A DNA stretch of 43,811 nucleotides from Devosia sp. (GCF_030689745.1 NZ_JAUYGL010000081.1:1-43811); one strand, 5' to 3'; positions 1-7,654 are shown, counted from the stretch's first letter. The notes: generated by a model not told the origin, from the sequence alone. Made by a program: numbers and translations.

Positions 1-123
1 GCCGGGTGGAAGTTCGTCTCTTCCACAGGTTCCAGTCCGGCCGTGTGGGGGCGAGCGATCCCCGTGCCGCCGTACAGTTCCAAAAACCGGCGCCCCGAGG
101 CGGTTTCCGTCTCACTATTCTAA
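1..123 (+). CDS. Possible C-terminal fragment of an unidentified protein
   Basis: Frame 1 is open from the first base to a TAA at 121-123, about 40 codons, and most third positions are G or C, as in the real genes here. I recognise no family. The same stretch can fold: 6-12 pairs perfectly with 20-26, and 1-5 with 37-41. It could therefore equally be part of a structured RNA or plain intergenic DNA. The left window edge prevents a decision. Confidence 0.2.
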   Translation, partial: AGWKFVSSTGSSPAVWGRAIPVPPYSSKNRRPEAVSVSLF

Positions 124-152
124 ATTACCAGAGGCGAAACCCGCCTCGGGGC
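92..152. repeat. Long GC-rich inverted repeat
   Basis: The arm at 92-107 is the reverse complement of 136-152 apart from one extra C, giving a 16-bp stem. Inside it, GTCTC at 109-113 can pair with GAGGC at 131-135 through one wobble. No T-run follows on either side, so it is not a textbook intrinsic terminator. It lies upstream of the sodium-channel gene and might end upstream transcription or stabilise an RNA end. Confidence 0.6.
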
Positions 153-280
153 CCGCTCCTGTTGTGACAACCGCGATGCAGGCGGCGATGACGGCTGCGC
201 CATGGCCGGCCCCAAACCCCTTGACGAATCCCGCGCCCTGGCCTCTGCCTCGTGCGGCAAAAATCCGGAGATTGCCCGCC

Positions 281-1081
281 ATGCGTCAGGCGCTTGTTCA
301 TCTGCTCAGTTCCCGCCGCTGGGAGCAGGCCATCGTGGCCGTCATCCTGCTCAATTCGCTGGTGCTGGGGCTGGAAACCGATGCCGGGATCGTCGCCCGC
401 TTCGGCCCGCTCCTGCAGGCGCTCGATACCATTATCCTCGTCATCTTCGTGGTCGAGATCGCGCTGCGCCTGTTTGCCTTCGGGCCGGCCTTCTTCCGCG
501 ATCCGTGGAGCCTGTTTGACTTCTTCGTCGTCGCCATTGCCCTGGTGCCGGCCAGCGGGCCGTTCCAGGTGCTGCGCGCCCTGCGCATCCTGCGGGCGCT
601 GCGCCTGGTATCGACGCTGCCGGCCCTGCGCCGCGTCGTCGGCGGGCTGGTGGCCGCCCTGCCGGGCATGAGTTCGATCATCATGCTGATGGGCATGCTG
701 TTCTATGTGGCGGCGGTGATGGCGACCAATCTGTTCGGGGAGCAGTTTCCCGACTGGTTCGGCAGCCTGGGCGCCACGCTCTATACGCTGTTCCAGGTGA
801 TGACGCTGGAAAGCTGGTCGATGGGCATTGTTCGGCCGGTGATGGAGGCCTTTCCGCTGGCCTGGATGTTCTTTGTGCCCTTCATCCTGCTCTCGACCTA
901 TGCGGTGCTCAACCTTTTCATCGGTGTCATCGTCTCGGCCATGCAGGAGGAAACCGAGGCGACCGCCACCGCCGACCGGCAGGCCCTGCATGACGATACC
1001 GTCCATATCCTTGCCGAACTGCGCGCCCTGCGCGCCGAGGTGGCGGCCCTGCGGCAGGAGCGCCCGGGCAGCGCCGACTGA
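281..1081 (+). CDS. Voltage-gated sodium channel, bacterial Nav family
   Basis: A 266-residue ion channel of the homotetrameric BacNav type (NaChBac, NavAb), acting in the inner membrane. Six transmembrane segments are visible. S4 carries arginines at 99, 102, 105 and 108, one every third residue, which is the voltage sensor. The pore loop has the selectivity filter TLESWSM at 175-181, the sodium-selective motif of NavAb. The C-terminus, about 233-260, is a charged heptad-like helix matching the family's coiled coil. The frame is open from an ATG at 164, but I start at 281 because GGAG sits at 267-270. This start also gives the family length and puts the filter glutamate at residue 177, as I recall for NavAb. 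Family knowledge links such channels to motility, chemotaxis and pH responses. It is monocistronic here. Confidence 0.93.
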   Translation: MRQALVHLLSSRRWEQAIVAVILLNSLVLGLETDAGIVARFGPLLQALDTIILVIFVVEIALRLFAFGPAFFRDPWSLFDFFVVAIALVPASGPFQVLRALRILRALRLVSTLPALRRVVGGLVAALPGMSSIIMLMGMLFYVAAVMATNLFGEQFPDWFGSLGATLYTLFQVMTLESWSMGIVRPVMEAFPLAWMFFVPFILLSTYAVLNLFIGVIVSAMQEETEATATADRQALHDDTVHILAELRALRAEVAALRQERPGSAD

Positions 1082-1171
1082 GAGGGAAATCTGCCTTGTC
1101 GGAACGCGGCCCATCGCTTCGTCATAATAGCAACGGGCGGCCAACGGGGCCGCGCCAACAGGGAGAATTTG

Positions 1172-1717
1172 ATGCGTAAATTAATGGCGGGGCTATTTCA
1201 TTCGATTGACGGCGTGGTGGAGGCGCCCAATCTCTTTCAATTCGACAGCTTTGACGACGAGCTGGGCGTGCTGCTGACCGGCGTACAGGAGCGGGTCAGC
1301 GACGTGCTGCTGGGTCGGGTCGGCTACGAGGAATGGAGCCGCTACTGGCCCAATGCCCAGGTCGACGATGACTTTGCCCGCTTCATCAATGGCGTGCCCA
1401 AGCATGTCGCGTCCGATACGCTGAGCGGGCCGCTGGGCTGGAACAATGCCAGGCTGATCGATGGCGACCTGCTCGACTTCGTGCGCGGGCTAAAGCAGGG
1501 AAGTGGCGGTGAAATCGCCGCCATGGGCGGCATTTCGCTGGTGCGCCAGCTGCTGTTTGCTGGCCAGCTCGATGAGCTGGTGCTGATCACCCATCCGGTG
1601 ATTGCCGGCAACGGGCGGCACCTGTTCGAGCCGGGTGATCCGACCACCCGGCTGGCGCTGGTGGACAGCCAGGTTACCAGCAAGGGCAATGTGGTGCAGA
1701 CCTATCGGCTGGCCTGA
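1172..1717 (+). CDS. Dihydrofolate reductase family protein (RibD C-terminal-like)
   Basis: A 181-residue cytoplasmic protein of the RibD_C/DHFR-like fold, a group of NAD(P)H-dependent reductases usually of unknown substrate. The N-terminus has the family pattern of a hydrophobic strand followed by SIDGVVE. The middle has the glycine-rich GGISLVRQLL segment that binds the nucleotide. The C-terminus has LDELVLITHPVIAGNGRHLF, the best conserved block of these proteins. I chose ATG 1172 with GGGAGA at 1161-1166; an in-frame TTG lies one codon upstream. It is neither a complete RibD (no deaminase domain) nor a recognisable folate DHFR. No operon partner is evident, and it converges with the marR gene. 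Confidence 0.8.
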   Translation: MRKLMAGLFHSIDGVVEAPNLFQFDSFDDELGVLLTGVQERVSDVLLGRVGYEEWSRYWPNAQVDDDFARFINGVPKHVASDTLSGPLGWNNARLIDGDLLDFVRGLKQGSGGEIAAMGGISLVRQLLFAGQLDELVLITHPVIAGNGRHLFEPGDPTTRLALVDSQVTSKGNVVQTYRLA

Positions 1718-1745
1718 GACGGGTCGGGTGGCGCCGGGCTGGCGG

Positions 1746-2195
1746 CTATTTCTGCGCGGCTGCCTCGTCGGCCTCAAGCGCGGCAATCACCTGCAGCAAA
1801 TGGGTGAGCAGCGCCTGCTGCTCGGCGGGCTGCAGATTGGCCATCGCCCTGGCATTGTTCTGCTCGACCACGGTTTGCACGCGGTTCAGTTGTCCGCTGG
1901 CCAGCGGCGTCAGCGCCACCAGGGCGCTGCGCCGGTCGGCCGGGTCGGGCCGGCGCTGCACCAGGCCGTCGCGCTCCATGCGCTTGAGGGTGGCGGCCAT
2001 GGTGGGCTGTTCGACGGCGGCGTGCTGCGCCAGCGCCTTTTGCGTCATGGCCGTGCCATCGGCCAGCGCAAACAGCACCGGCAAATAGGCGGTGGCAATG
2101 CCGGCGGGCGCCAGGCGGCGCTCAATGGCCCGGGTAAACAGCCGGGCCGCCCAATTGCTCAGATAGCCAATGGAAGTCTCGCGCGTCAGGGTCAT
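1746..2195 (-). CDS. MarR-family transcriptional regulator
   Basis: A 149-residue winged-helix regulator. The helix-turn-helix is at about residues 50-75 (TQKALAQHAAVEQPTMAATL), followed by the wing signature RRPDPADRRSALVALT, with the DxR motif typical of MarR. Flanking helices form the dimer interface. MarR proteins are usually dimeric repressors released by small ligands or oxidants. The gene is divergent from the cytochrome b561 gene. A 20-bp palindrome at 2216-2235 lies in the 75-bp gap and is the obvious binding site, so it probably controls itself and that neighbour. No cysteine is visible in the protein, which argues against a thiol-redox OhrR-type sensor. Confidence 0.9.
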   Translation of the reverse strand: MTLTRETSIGYLSNWAARLFTRAIERRLAPAGIATAYLPVLFALADGTAMTQKALAQHAAVEQPTMAATLKRMERDGLVQRRPDPADRRSALVALTPLASGQLNRVQTVVEQNNARAMANLQPAEQQALLTHLLQVIAALEADEAAAQK

Positions 2196-2204
2196 CGGTG
2201 TTGC

Positions 2205-2235
2205 TTGTCAGTCAAATACATAGTGTGCTATGTAT
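2205..2235. promoter_or_regulatory. MarR operator overlapping divergent promoters
   Basis: ATACATAG (2216-2223), TGTG, then CTATGTAT (2228-2235) form a perfect 8+4+8 inverted repeat midway between the divergent genes. On the plus strand TTGTCA at 2205-2210 with an 18-bp spacer to TATGTA at 2229-2234 is a plausible promoter, so the palindrome would cover spacer and -10. On the minus strand the same palindrome supplies a -10-like TATGTA. Binding here would repress both genes. The palindrome is seen; the promoter calls are inference. Confidence 0.8.
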
Positions 2236-2270
2236 AGGCCGTCACTGACGATCATGGCAAGGAGCCGGTA

Positions 2271-2807
2271 ATGTCGCTCACCAGCACGCAGACCCGCTAT
2301 GGCTCGGTGGCCATTGCCATTCACTGGCTCACCGCCCTGGCGATATTGGCCATGTTGATCAGCGGAATGAACGCCGCCAACACGACCGATCCAGCCACCG
2401 AAATGACGCTGTTGCGGGCGCACGCGGTGATGGGCGTGCTGATCGGGGTGCTGACGATTCTGCGGATTTTCTGGTTCGTGCTGTTTGACCAGCGTCCCCC
2501 CGCTGTGACGGGCATGTCGCGGTTCCAGGCCATCGCCTCGCGCGGGGTGCATGGCGCGCTCTATCTCGTCGTGCTGGTGATGGTGGCCAGCGGCATCGCC
2601 ACGCTGCTGCTCACCGGCGCCAATCTGCAGGTGTTCGGCACGGTGCCGCTGCCCTTGCCCGAGTTTGGCGCGGTCGCCCCGTTCAGGGTCCATGATGTGC
2701 TGTCCAAGGTGCTGATTGCGCTGCTGATCGGCCATATCGGCGCGGCGCTCTATCACCAGTTCATCGTGCGGGACCGGGTGATGGCCCGCATGGGGCTGGG
2801 CCGCTAG
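2271..2807 (+). CDS. Cytochrome b561 (CybB-like)
   Basis: A 178-residue inner-membrane di-haem cytochrome b with four transmembrane helices, of the CybB family that oxidises ubiquinol and can pass electrons to superoxide. Candidate haem-ligand histidines are seen in AIHWL near the N-terminus, in RAHAVMG of helix 2, and in VHDVLS and GHIGAALYHQF near the C-terminus, matching the family layout. AAGGAG at 2259-2264 precedes the ATG. It is divergent from, and probably repressed by, the MarR protein, which suggests induction under redox or chemical stress. It ends 7 bp before the convergent kinase gene. Confidence 0.9.
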   Translation: MSLTSTQTRYGSVAIAIHWLTALAILAMLISGMNAANTTDPATEMTLLRAHAVMGVLIGVLTILRIFWFVLFDQRPPAVTGMSRFQAIASRGVHGALYLVVLVMVASGIATLLLTGANLQVFGTVPLPLPEFGAVAPFRVHDVLSKVLIALLIGHIGAALYHQFIVRDRVMARMGLGR

Positions 2808-2814
2808 GGCAGTT

Positions 2815-3420
2815 TCAGACCTGCGCCGCCAGACGCGTAAAGGCCGTGAACGGACCGCCGGTGGCCAGGGCATTGCCGATGCGGGTGGCGCAGGCTGACG
2901 GCGTCATGCTCCCGGTGTCGACCTCGAGGTCATAAATGCCCGGGTCATGCACGGCGTCCTGCCAGCGCTGCACCGGCGCGGGCACACCGTCGCCCTTGGC
3001 GTACAGGCTGCCCGGGTCGGCGTTGCGGCGCGCCATGATCGTCTCGATCGGGCAGCGTACGCCCACGAACAGCACGTCGAACCCCGCCAGCAGCCGGGCG
3101 CAGGCGGGCAGGATGCCGAGCGGGGTCGAATAGCTGTCGTGGTGACCAAGGTCGGCCACCACGTCAAAGCCCCGCCGGGCATAGGCGGCGATGGCCTCAT
3201 ACAGCGCCCCATAGAGCCCGATCACATCAGCCTCCAGCTCCGGCCGCTCCCCACCCGGCCGCAAACCTATCCCCGGCAGCAAAGCTTGAGGTAGACTGCG
3301 GTTCTGGGCATCGACGCCCAGATTGATCCAGTGACCGGGCAGGGTGTCCTGCATGGCGCGAACAATGGAGGATTTTCCCGACCGCGGTGCGCCATTGAGG
3401 ATGACGATGCGACCGTTCAC
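2815..3420 (-). CDS. Chloramphenicol phosphotransferase-like P-loop kinase
   Basis: A 201-residue protein of the CPT family, whose founder in Streptomyces venezuelae phosphorylates the 3-hydroxyl of chloramphenicol. The Walker A loop GAPRSGKS is at residues 10-17 and GVD ends at Asp37, the position of the catalytic aspartate in CPT. FVGVRCP and YDLEVDT are further family blocks. I use a GTG at 3420 because it reproduces the CPT N-terminus residue for residue and lies 4 bases after the ppa stop, fitting translational coupling. An ATG at 3450 would overlap ppa by 26 bases. Many chromosomal CPT-like proteins have no shown antibiotic role, so the substrate is unknown. Confidence 0.85.
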   Translation of the reverse strand: MNGRIVILNGAPRSGKSSIVRAMQDTLPGHWINLGVDAQNRSLPQALLPGIGLRPGGERPELEADVIGLYGALYEAIAAYARRGFDVVADLGHHDSYSTPLGILPACARLLAGFDVLFVGVRCPIETIMARRNADPGSLYAKGDGVPAPVQRWQDAVHDPGIYDLEVDTGSMTPSACATRIGNALATGGPFTAFTRLAAQV

Positions 3421-3424
3421 CGGC

Positions 3425-3958
3425 CTAGAGGGCGTTCTTGTGCATGGCAATGGAGTCGAGGATCACCTTGCGCGCATCCTCATAGCCGCCGACATGGGAG
3501 ATCTTGGCCCATTTGCCGGGTTCGAGATCCTTGTAGTGGGTGAAGAAGTGCTTCACCCGCTCGACCTGGATGGCCTGCATGTCGGTGACGTCCTTGATCT
3601 CGTCATACATGCGGGTGAGTTTCTGCACCGGCACGGCAAGGATCTTTTCGTCCTGGCCGCCATCATCTTCCATGAACAGCACGCCGACGGGGCGGCAGCG
3701 CACGACGGCGCCGGGAACCAAAGGCCGCGAATTCATCACGATGACGTCGAGCGGATCGCCATCGCCGCACAGCGTGTGGGGCACAAAGCCGTAATTGCCG
3801 GGATAGCGCATCGGCGTATAGAGAAAGCGGTCAACAAACAGGGCGCCGCTGGCCTTGTCGATCTCGTACTTGATCGGCTCGCCGCCCATGGGGACTTCGA
3901 TAATGACATTGAGGTCGTCAGGCGGGTTATTCCCGGTGGGGATGGCGTCGATATTCAT
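3425..3958 (-). CDS. ppa: Inorganic pyrophosphatase, family I
   Basis: A 177-residue soluble Mg2+-dependent pyrophosphatase that hydrolyses PPi to two phosphates, pulling biosynthetic reactions forward. The signature DGDPLDV, with its three metal-binding aspartates, is intact. Also present are the substrate-binding stretch PIKYEIDK, the RYPGNYGF block and the C-terminal YKDLEPGKW. The length is normal for bacterial family I enzymes. It is transcribed with the downstream CPT-like kinase and is divergent from an exported hypothetical protein. Confidence 0.97.
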   Translation of the reverse strand: MNIDAIPTGNNPPDDLNVIIEVPMGGEPIKYEIDKASGALFVDRFLYTPMRYPGNYGFVPHTLCGDGDPLDVIVMNSRPLVPGAVVRCRPVGVLFMEDDGGQDEKILAVPVQKLTRMYDEIKDVTDMQAIQVERVKHFFTHYKDLEPGKWAKISHVGGYEDARKVILDSIAMHKNAL

Positions 3959-4095
3959 CTGGCTTCAGGTCTCGTTCAGCAAGGGGGCCACAAAGTGGCT
4001 GCGTTGTGCCCATAATGGCCCGGCAAAGGCAAGCGCGTTTGGTGCATAGGCGCTGCCGCAAAATGTTCGTGTTTCCTACGCGCCCCGGAGCCAAG

Positions 4096-4644
4096 ATGAA
4101 ACCCTTTGTATTTGCAATATTGGCCGTACTGGCGCTGGCCGGTCCCGCCCAGGCGCAATTTACCAGCGCCTATACCGATCTCGATCTGGATAACGATTGC
4201 CTGGTGCTCGATGCCGATGACTTCGGCGTCAGCTGGTCCTGCCCGGGCTACAAGGGCTATCCGGTCCATGTCAGCGAGGGCGATCTGCGTTTCACAATCG
4301 TCTATGGCTTCAATATCGACAAGGAGCCGGGCGGGCAGACCCTGGGGCCGTTCAACCGGCTCGGCGACACGCTGGAGTGGCGGTTGAGCAAGGCGTCGGG
4401 GCGCTGGCTGCCGGTGGCCACCATTGTGCGCTACCACATTGCCGATATCGACACCGGCGTCGATAGCGGCCAGGTGCTGGTGGTGACGCAACTGGCCGAG
4501 GGCAATAGCTGCCATATCGCCTATGTCGACGCCCGGGCCAATACCAATGCCAATGAGCTGGCCCGGGCGGCGGCTGATCGGGCCGGCAATTTCGATTGCG
4601 GCACCGACACCATTGCCACGCCGGGCACATTTGCCGCCTGGTAG
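4096..4644 (+). CDS. Exported hypothetical protein with four cysteines
   Basis: A 182-residue protein I do not recognise. It has a clear Sec signal peptide with cleavage likely after AQA at residues 18-20. The mature part is acidic and rich in beta-type sequence and has four cysteines (35, 49, 139, 168), suggesting two disulfides in the periplasm. The start at 4096 has GGAG at 4087-4090; the longer frame from 4006 would bury the signal peptide. It is a single gene ending in a hairpin shared with the convergent repeat-protein gene. Confidence 0.8.
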   Translation: MKPFVFAILAVLALAGPAQAQFTSAYTDLDLDNDCLVLDADDFGVSWSCPGYKGYPVHVSEGDLRFTIVYGFNIDKEPGGQTLGPFNRLGDTLEWRLSKASGRWLPVATIVRYHIADIDTGVDSGQVLVVTQLAEGNSCHIAYVDARANTNANELARAAADRAGNFDCGTDTIATPGTFAAW

Positions 4645-4647
4645 CGC

Positions 4648-4671
4648 CGCGCCCGGTCAGCCGGGCGCGTT
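4648..4671. terminator. Bidirectional hairpin between convergent genes
   Basis: CGCGCCCGG at 4648-4656 and CCGGGCGCG at 4661-4669 are perfect inverted copies around a TCAG loop. The hairpin sits a few bases after the plus-strand stop and before the minus-strand stop at 4704. Only two T residues follow directly, with TTTT further along at 4679-4682, so termination may be weak or helped by Rho. Confidence 0.65.
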
Positions 4672-4703
4672 CAGGGCGTTTTCAGCGGAACGGTGAAATG
4701 GTC

Positions 4704-5600
4704 CTAGCGCAACATCACCAGGCCAGCCTCATAGGCGGTTCGGCAGTCGGTGGCGTCGTGTTCACTGTCGCTGTCCAGCAACGTCGGGGCCGCGCCGGGG
4801 CCTTCAAAGCGCGGGTCGTCGCATTCGCCATCAAGGGCATAGCTCGAACTGTCGTCACCAAAGATGATGCCGGTGCTGTCATAGGGCGCGCCGGCGGCAT
4901 AGTCGGGCCGATAGAGGGTACGGATGCTGACCTCGCCCCGCGCCTCGAGCGACTGGCAGTCATTGGCATCGGCCAGCATATCGTCGGCCAGCAGCTTCTT
5001 GTCAGTGCCCGGACCCTCAAAGCGCGGGTCGTCACATTCGCCGTCATAGGCATAGACGCTGGTGTCGCTGCCATAGTCAAAATCGACAAGGGCGGGCCCC
5101 CCGGCCGATGCCAGCGCGATCGTGCCCTGTTCAAAGGCGGCGCGACAGTCGCTGGCGTCGTGCAGCCGGCTTTCCGGCGAGGGCTTGGCGGTCATGCCGG
5201 CGCCGACGAAATCGGGGTCGTCGCATTCCCCGTCATGGGCCCATTCCCCCGAATCATCGCCAAATATGATGCGGGCGACGCTGCCTGTATCGCCTGTCGC
5301 TTCGCTGGCGTCACCGGGCGCGATCAGCGTCAGCCTGCCCTGTTCAAAGGCGGTGCGGCAGTCGGTGGCGTCGTGCAGCCGGTCGGCTTCGAGCAGTTCG
5401 GCTGCCGCAGCGGGGCCGGTGAAGCGCGGGTCATCGCACTCGCCGTCATGGGCCCACTCGCTGGCGTCGTCGCCAAAATCGATCGGTTCGGCGGGGGCAT
5501 TGGCGGCAGCTTCATCCTGCGCCAGGGCCGGGGCAACAGCGCCAGCCGCCAGCATCAGGCTCAGCGCCGCGCTGGTGAAAACAGTCTTCCAGGCATTCAT
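4704..5600 (-). CDS. Exported protein of four DGECDDPRF-type cysteine repeats
   Basis: A 298-residue protein with a Sec signal peptide (cleavage likely after ALA at 25-27), then four copies of one roughly 52-residue unit at about 42-93, 113-164, 174-227 and 247-297. Each unit reads FGDD-(aromatic)-DGECDDPRF-G-(linker)-HDATDCR-(A/F/Y)-E-G. Each has exactly two cysteines 26 residues apart (55/81, 126/152, 189/215, 260/286), which strongly suggests one disulfide per unit. The dense acidic residues could bind Ca2+ or another cation; that is inference. No enzyme motif is seen. I know the unit only as an uncharacterised motif in alphaproteobacterial exported proteins. AGGGA precedes the ATG. A 12-bp palindrome lies just upstream. 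Confidence 0.85.
   Translation of the reverse strand: MNAWKTVFTSAALSLMLAAGAVAPALAQDEAAANAPAEPIDFGDDASEWAHDGECDDPRFTGPAAAAELLEADRLHDATDCRTAFEQGRLTLIAPGDASEATGDTGSVARIIFGDDSGEWAHDGECDDPDFVGAGMTAKPSPESRLHDASDCRAAFEQGTIALASAGGPALVDFDYGSDTSVYAYDGECDDPRFEGPGTDKKLLADDMLADANDCQSLEARGEVSIRTLYRPDYAAGAPYDSTGIIFGDDSSSYALDGECDDPRFEGPGAAPTLLDSDSEHDATDCRTAYEAGLVMLR
4710..5477 (-). repeat. Four tandem coding repeats inside the cysteine-repeat gene
   Basis: Units lie at about 5322-5477, 5109-5264, 4920-5081 and 4710-4862. They are spaced 63-72 codons apart with divergent linkers, so they are old duplications. Units 1 and 2 share the WAHDGECDDP core. Units 3 and 4 share DGECDDPRFEGPG. Confidence 0.85.
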
Positions 5601-5628
5601 CGGTGGTCCCTTCCCAGATCAATCCGCA

Positions 5629-5640
5629 AGTGCTTGCACT
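5629..5640. promoter_or_regulatory. 12-bp palindrome upstream of the repeat-protein gene
   Basis: AGTGC-TT-GCACT is a perfect palindrome about 30 bp upstream of the minus-strand start at 5600, in the 43-bp gap to the DMT permease gene. It could be an operator; no cognate regulator is identified. Confidence 0.3.
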
Positions 5641-5643
5641 ACA

Positions 5644-6618
5644 TTAGAGGGGCTTGGGGCTGTCCAACAGCCCCGGCGGGAGGAATTCTGCGCGTGCCTG
5701 CCGCTCGGCGCGGGTGAACAGCACTGAACCGGTCAGCACCAGCGCCGTGCCGATGGCATGAAACAGCGTGAACGGTTCGCCCAGCACCCAGACGGCGATG
5801 ATGATGGTGACAATGGGGCCGAAGGCGCCCGTCGAGGCGGTGGCCCGGGCGCCGATTCGCGCCATGCCCGCATTCATCAAGAACGAGGGCAGCACGGTGC
5901 CCAGCAGACCCAGTGCCAGCCCGTAGCCCCAGATTTCCGGCGCCAGGTTTCCATAGCTGGCGGGGCCGGCCACAATCAGGTTCTGGGCAATGGCGACCAC
6001 GGCGGCGGTGGACATGCCGATACAGGTGAACAGGCCGGCGCCGATCAGCAGCATCTGCCGCTTGGCCAGGTGTTGATACAGCGCAAAGCTGATGGCCGAG
6101 CCCAGCACCAGCAAGGTGCCGGTGAGCAAGCCGTCCGGGCTGATCGCCAGGTTCCAGCCGAAAATCACCAGCAGCCCGGCATAGGACACCAGCATGGGCG
6201 GCACGACGCGCCAGGCCATGCGATCGCCAAAGAACCAGACGCCAAACAGCAGCACGAAGAAGGGATAGGTGAACAGCACCAGCCGCTCATATTGCGCGGT
6301 GAGGAAGTTCAGGCCCAGAAAGTCGAGATAGCTGGAAAAATAGTAGCCCAGAATGCCCACGGCCATGCTGGCAAGCACGACCGGCAGGGTGAGCAGGCGG
6401 CGCAAGTTATCCTCGCGCCGCAAAAGGGTGTGCATAATCAGCAGATAGACCGGCAGCGCCACCAGCATGCGCAGGCTGAGCAGCATCTCGGTGGAGACGC
6501 CATGAGCGTAAGCGAGCTTGATGAAAATGCCCTTGGTGGAGAACAGCACGGCGCCGGCTACGGCCAAGCTGTAGCCGAGCGGGTCGTTGACGGGGGCGAT
6601 GGGTGCGGACGGGTTCAA
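5644..6618 (-). CDS. DMT-superfamily permease with two EamA domains
   Basis: A 324-residue integral membrane protein with ten predicted hydrophobic helices in two homologous halves (about 15-150 and 170-305), the layout of EamA/RhaT-like drug/metabolite transporters. The glycine- and proline-rich second-half pattern AFGPIVTIIIAVWVLGEPF, near the end of the second domain, is typical. Such proteins move amino acids, metabolites or drugs across the inner membrane by secondary transport. The substrate cannot be read from sequence. It is 43 bp upstream of the repeat-protein gene on the same strand, so the two might share a transcript. Confidence 0.85.
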   Translation of the reverse strand: MNPSAPIAPVNDPLGYSLAVAGAVLFSTKGIFIKLAYAHGVSTEMLLSLRMLVALPVYLLIMHTLLRREDNLRRLLTLPVVLASMAVGILGYYFSSYLDFLGLNFLTAQYERLVLFTYPFFVLLFGVWFFGDRMAWRVVPPMLVSYAGLLVIFGWNLAISPDGLLTGTLLVLGSAISFALYQHLAKRQMLLIGAGLFTCIGMSTAAVVAIAQNLIVAGPASYGNLAPEIWGYGLALGLLGTVLPSFLMNAGMARIGARATASTGAFGPIVTIIIAVWVLGEPFTLFHAIGTALVLTGSVLFTRAERQARAEFLPPGLLDSPKPL

Positions 6619-6724
6619 GAGCGGCTCATTTGCCGAGCATTATCGCAGCGGCAAAGCGTGGCCGACAAGTCGGGCCAGGCGAAAACGGTTCGGCAGTTTG
6701 GGTGGCGAGAGATTGAGTGTGGTG

Positions 6725-7654
6725 TCAGCCGCGCGGATGGGCGTTGCGGTAGCTTTCGAGCAGCCGCTCGGTGTCCACGGCAGTGTAGATCTGGGTCGAG
6801 GAGAGGCTGGCATGGCCGAGCAATTCCTGGATAGCGCGCAAATCCCCGCCCTTGCCCAGCAAATGGGTGGCAAAGGAATGGCGCAGCGCATGGGGAGTGG
6901 CCGAGGGTGGCAGGCCCAGCGCCCCGCGCAACTGGGCCACCCGCAGCTGGATCAGCCGCGGCGACAATACCCCGCCCCTGACGCCGCGGAACAGCGGTTC
7001 TTCGGGCCAGGATTTGAACGGGCACAGGTCGAGATAGAGCGCGATGGAGCGCCGGACGGCGGCGATCAGCGGCACCATGCGGGTCTTGCCACCCTTGCCC
7101 GTCACGCGCAAAACCTCGGTTTCGAGATCACTGCGGGTCAGTGCCAGTGCCTCGGCAATGCGCAGGCCGGCGCCATAGCACAGGCTGAGCACCGCCATGT
7201 CGCGGGCCGCCACCCAGGGGCGGTCTTCCAGCTCATTGGTGGTGGCGATGGTGGCGCGGGCCTCGATGACGGTCAGCGCCTTGGGCAGGGATTTGGGCAG
7301 CTTTGGCGTGCGGATCACATTGAGCGCTTCGGTGGCCATAACCCCTTCACGCTCGAGGAAGCGGAAGAAGCTCTTGAGTGCCGAGAGCACCCGGGCCAGC
7401 GAGCGCGATCCCAGGCTCTCGCTGCGCCGCTGCGCCATGAAGGCGCGCACATCGGCGCCGCGCAGCTCCTTGAGCGTATCGAGGGATACCGGGCCGCCGG
7501 TATGGCCGGCGAGGAACTGCAGGAATTGATCGAGATCGCGGCCATAGGCGTCGAGCGTATTGGCGGCCAGCCGGCGCACCGAGCCGAGTTCGCGCTGCCA
7601 GGCACTGATCCGGGCGCGGATAAACTCGTCGGTGGCAAAAGCGGAATCGACCAT
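6725..7654 (-). CDS. xerC: Tyrosine recombinase XerC
   Basis: A 309-residue site-specific recombinase that resolves chromosome dimers at dif with XerD. The N-terminal SAM-like domain (about 5-105) binds the core. The catalytic set is complete: Arg165 in GAGLRIAEAL, Lys187 in TGKGGKTR, His255 and Arg258 in HALRHSFATHLL, His281 in LLGHASL, nucleophile Tyr290. I start at ATG 7654, which gives the usual Xer length; the open frame reaches 7756 but the extra residues are not Xer-like. XerC rather than XerD is inferred from the nearby priA-atpH neighbourhood, typical of alphaproteobacterial xerC. The DUF484 gene often beside it is absent. Confidence 0.88.
   Translation of the reverse strand: MVDSAFATDEFIRARISAWQRELGSVRRLAANTLDAYGRDLDQFLQFLAGHTGGPVSLDTLKELRGADVRAFMAQRRSESLGSRSLARVLSALKSFFRFLEREGVMATEALNVIRTPKLPKSLPKALTVIEARATIATTNELEDRPWVAARDMAVLSLCYGAGLRIAEALALTRSDLETEVLRVTGKGGKTRMVPLIAAVRRSIALYLDLCPFKSWPEEPLFRGVRGGVLSPRLIQLRVAQLRGALGLPPSATPHALRHSFATHLLGKGGDLRAIQELLGHASLSSTQIYTAVDTERLLESYRNAHPRG

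Noticed and set aside
125-1144. Long minus-strand open frame opposite the sodium channel
   Set aside because: His/Gln/Arg-rich antisense shadow of the channel gene; no recognisable domain.
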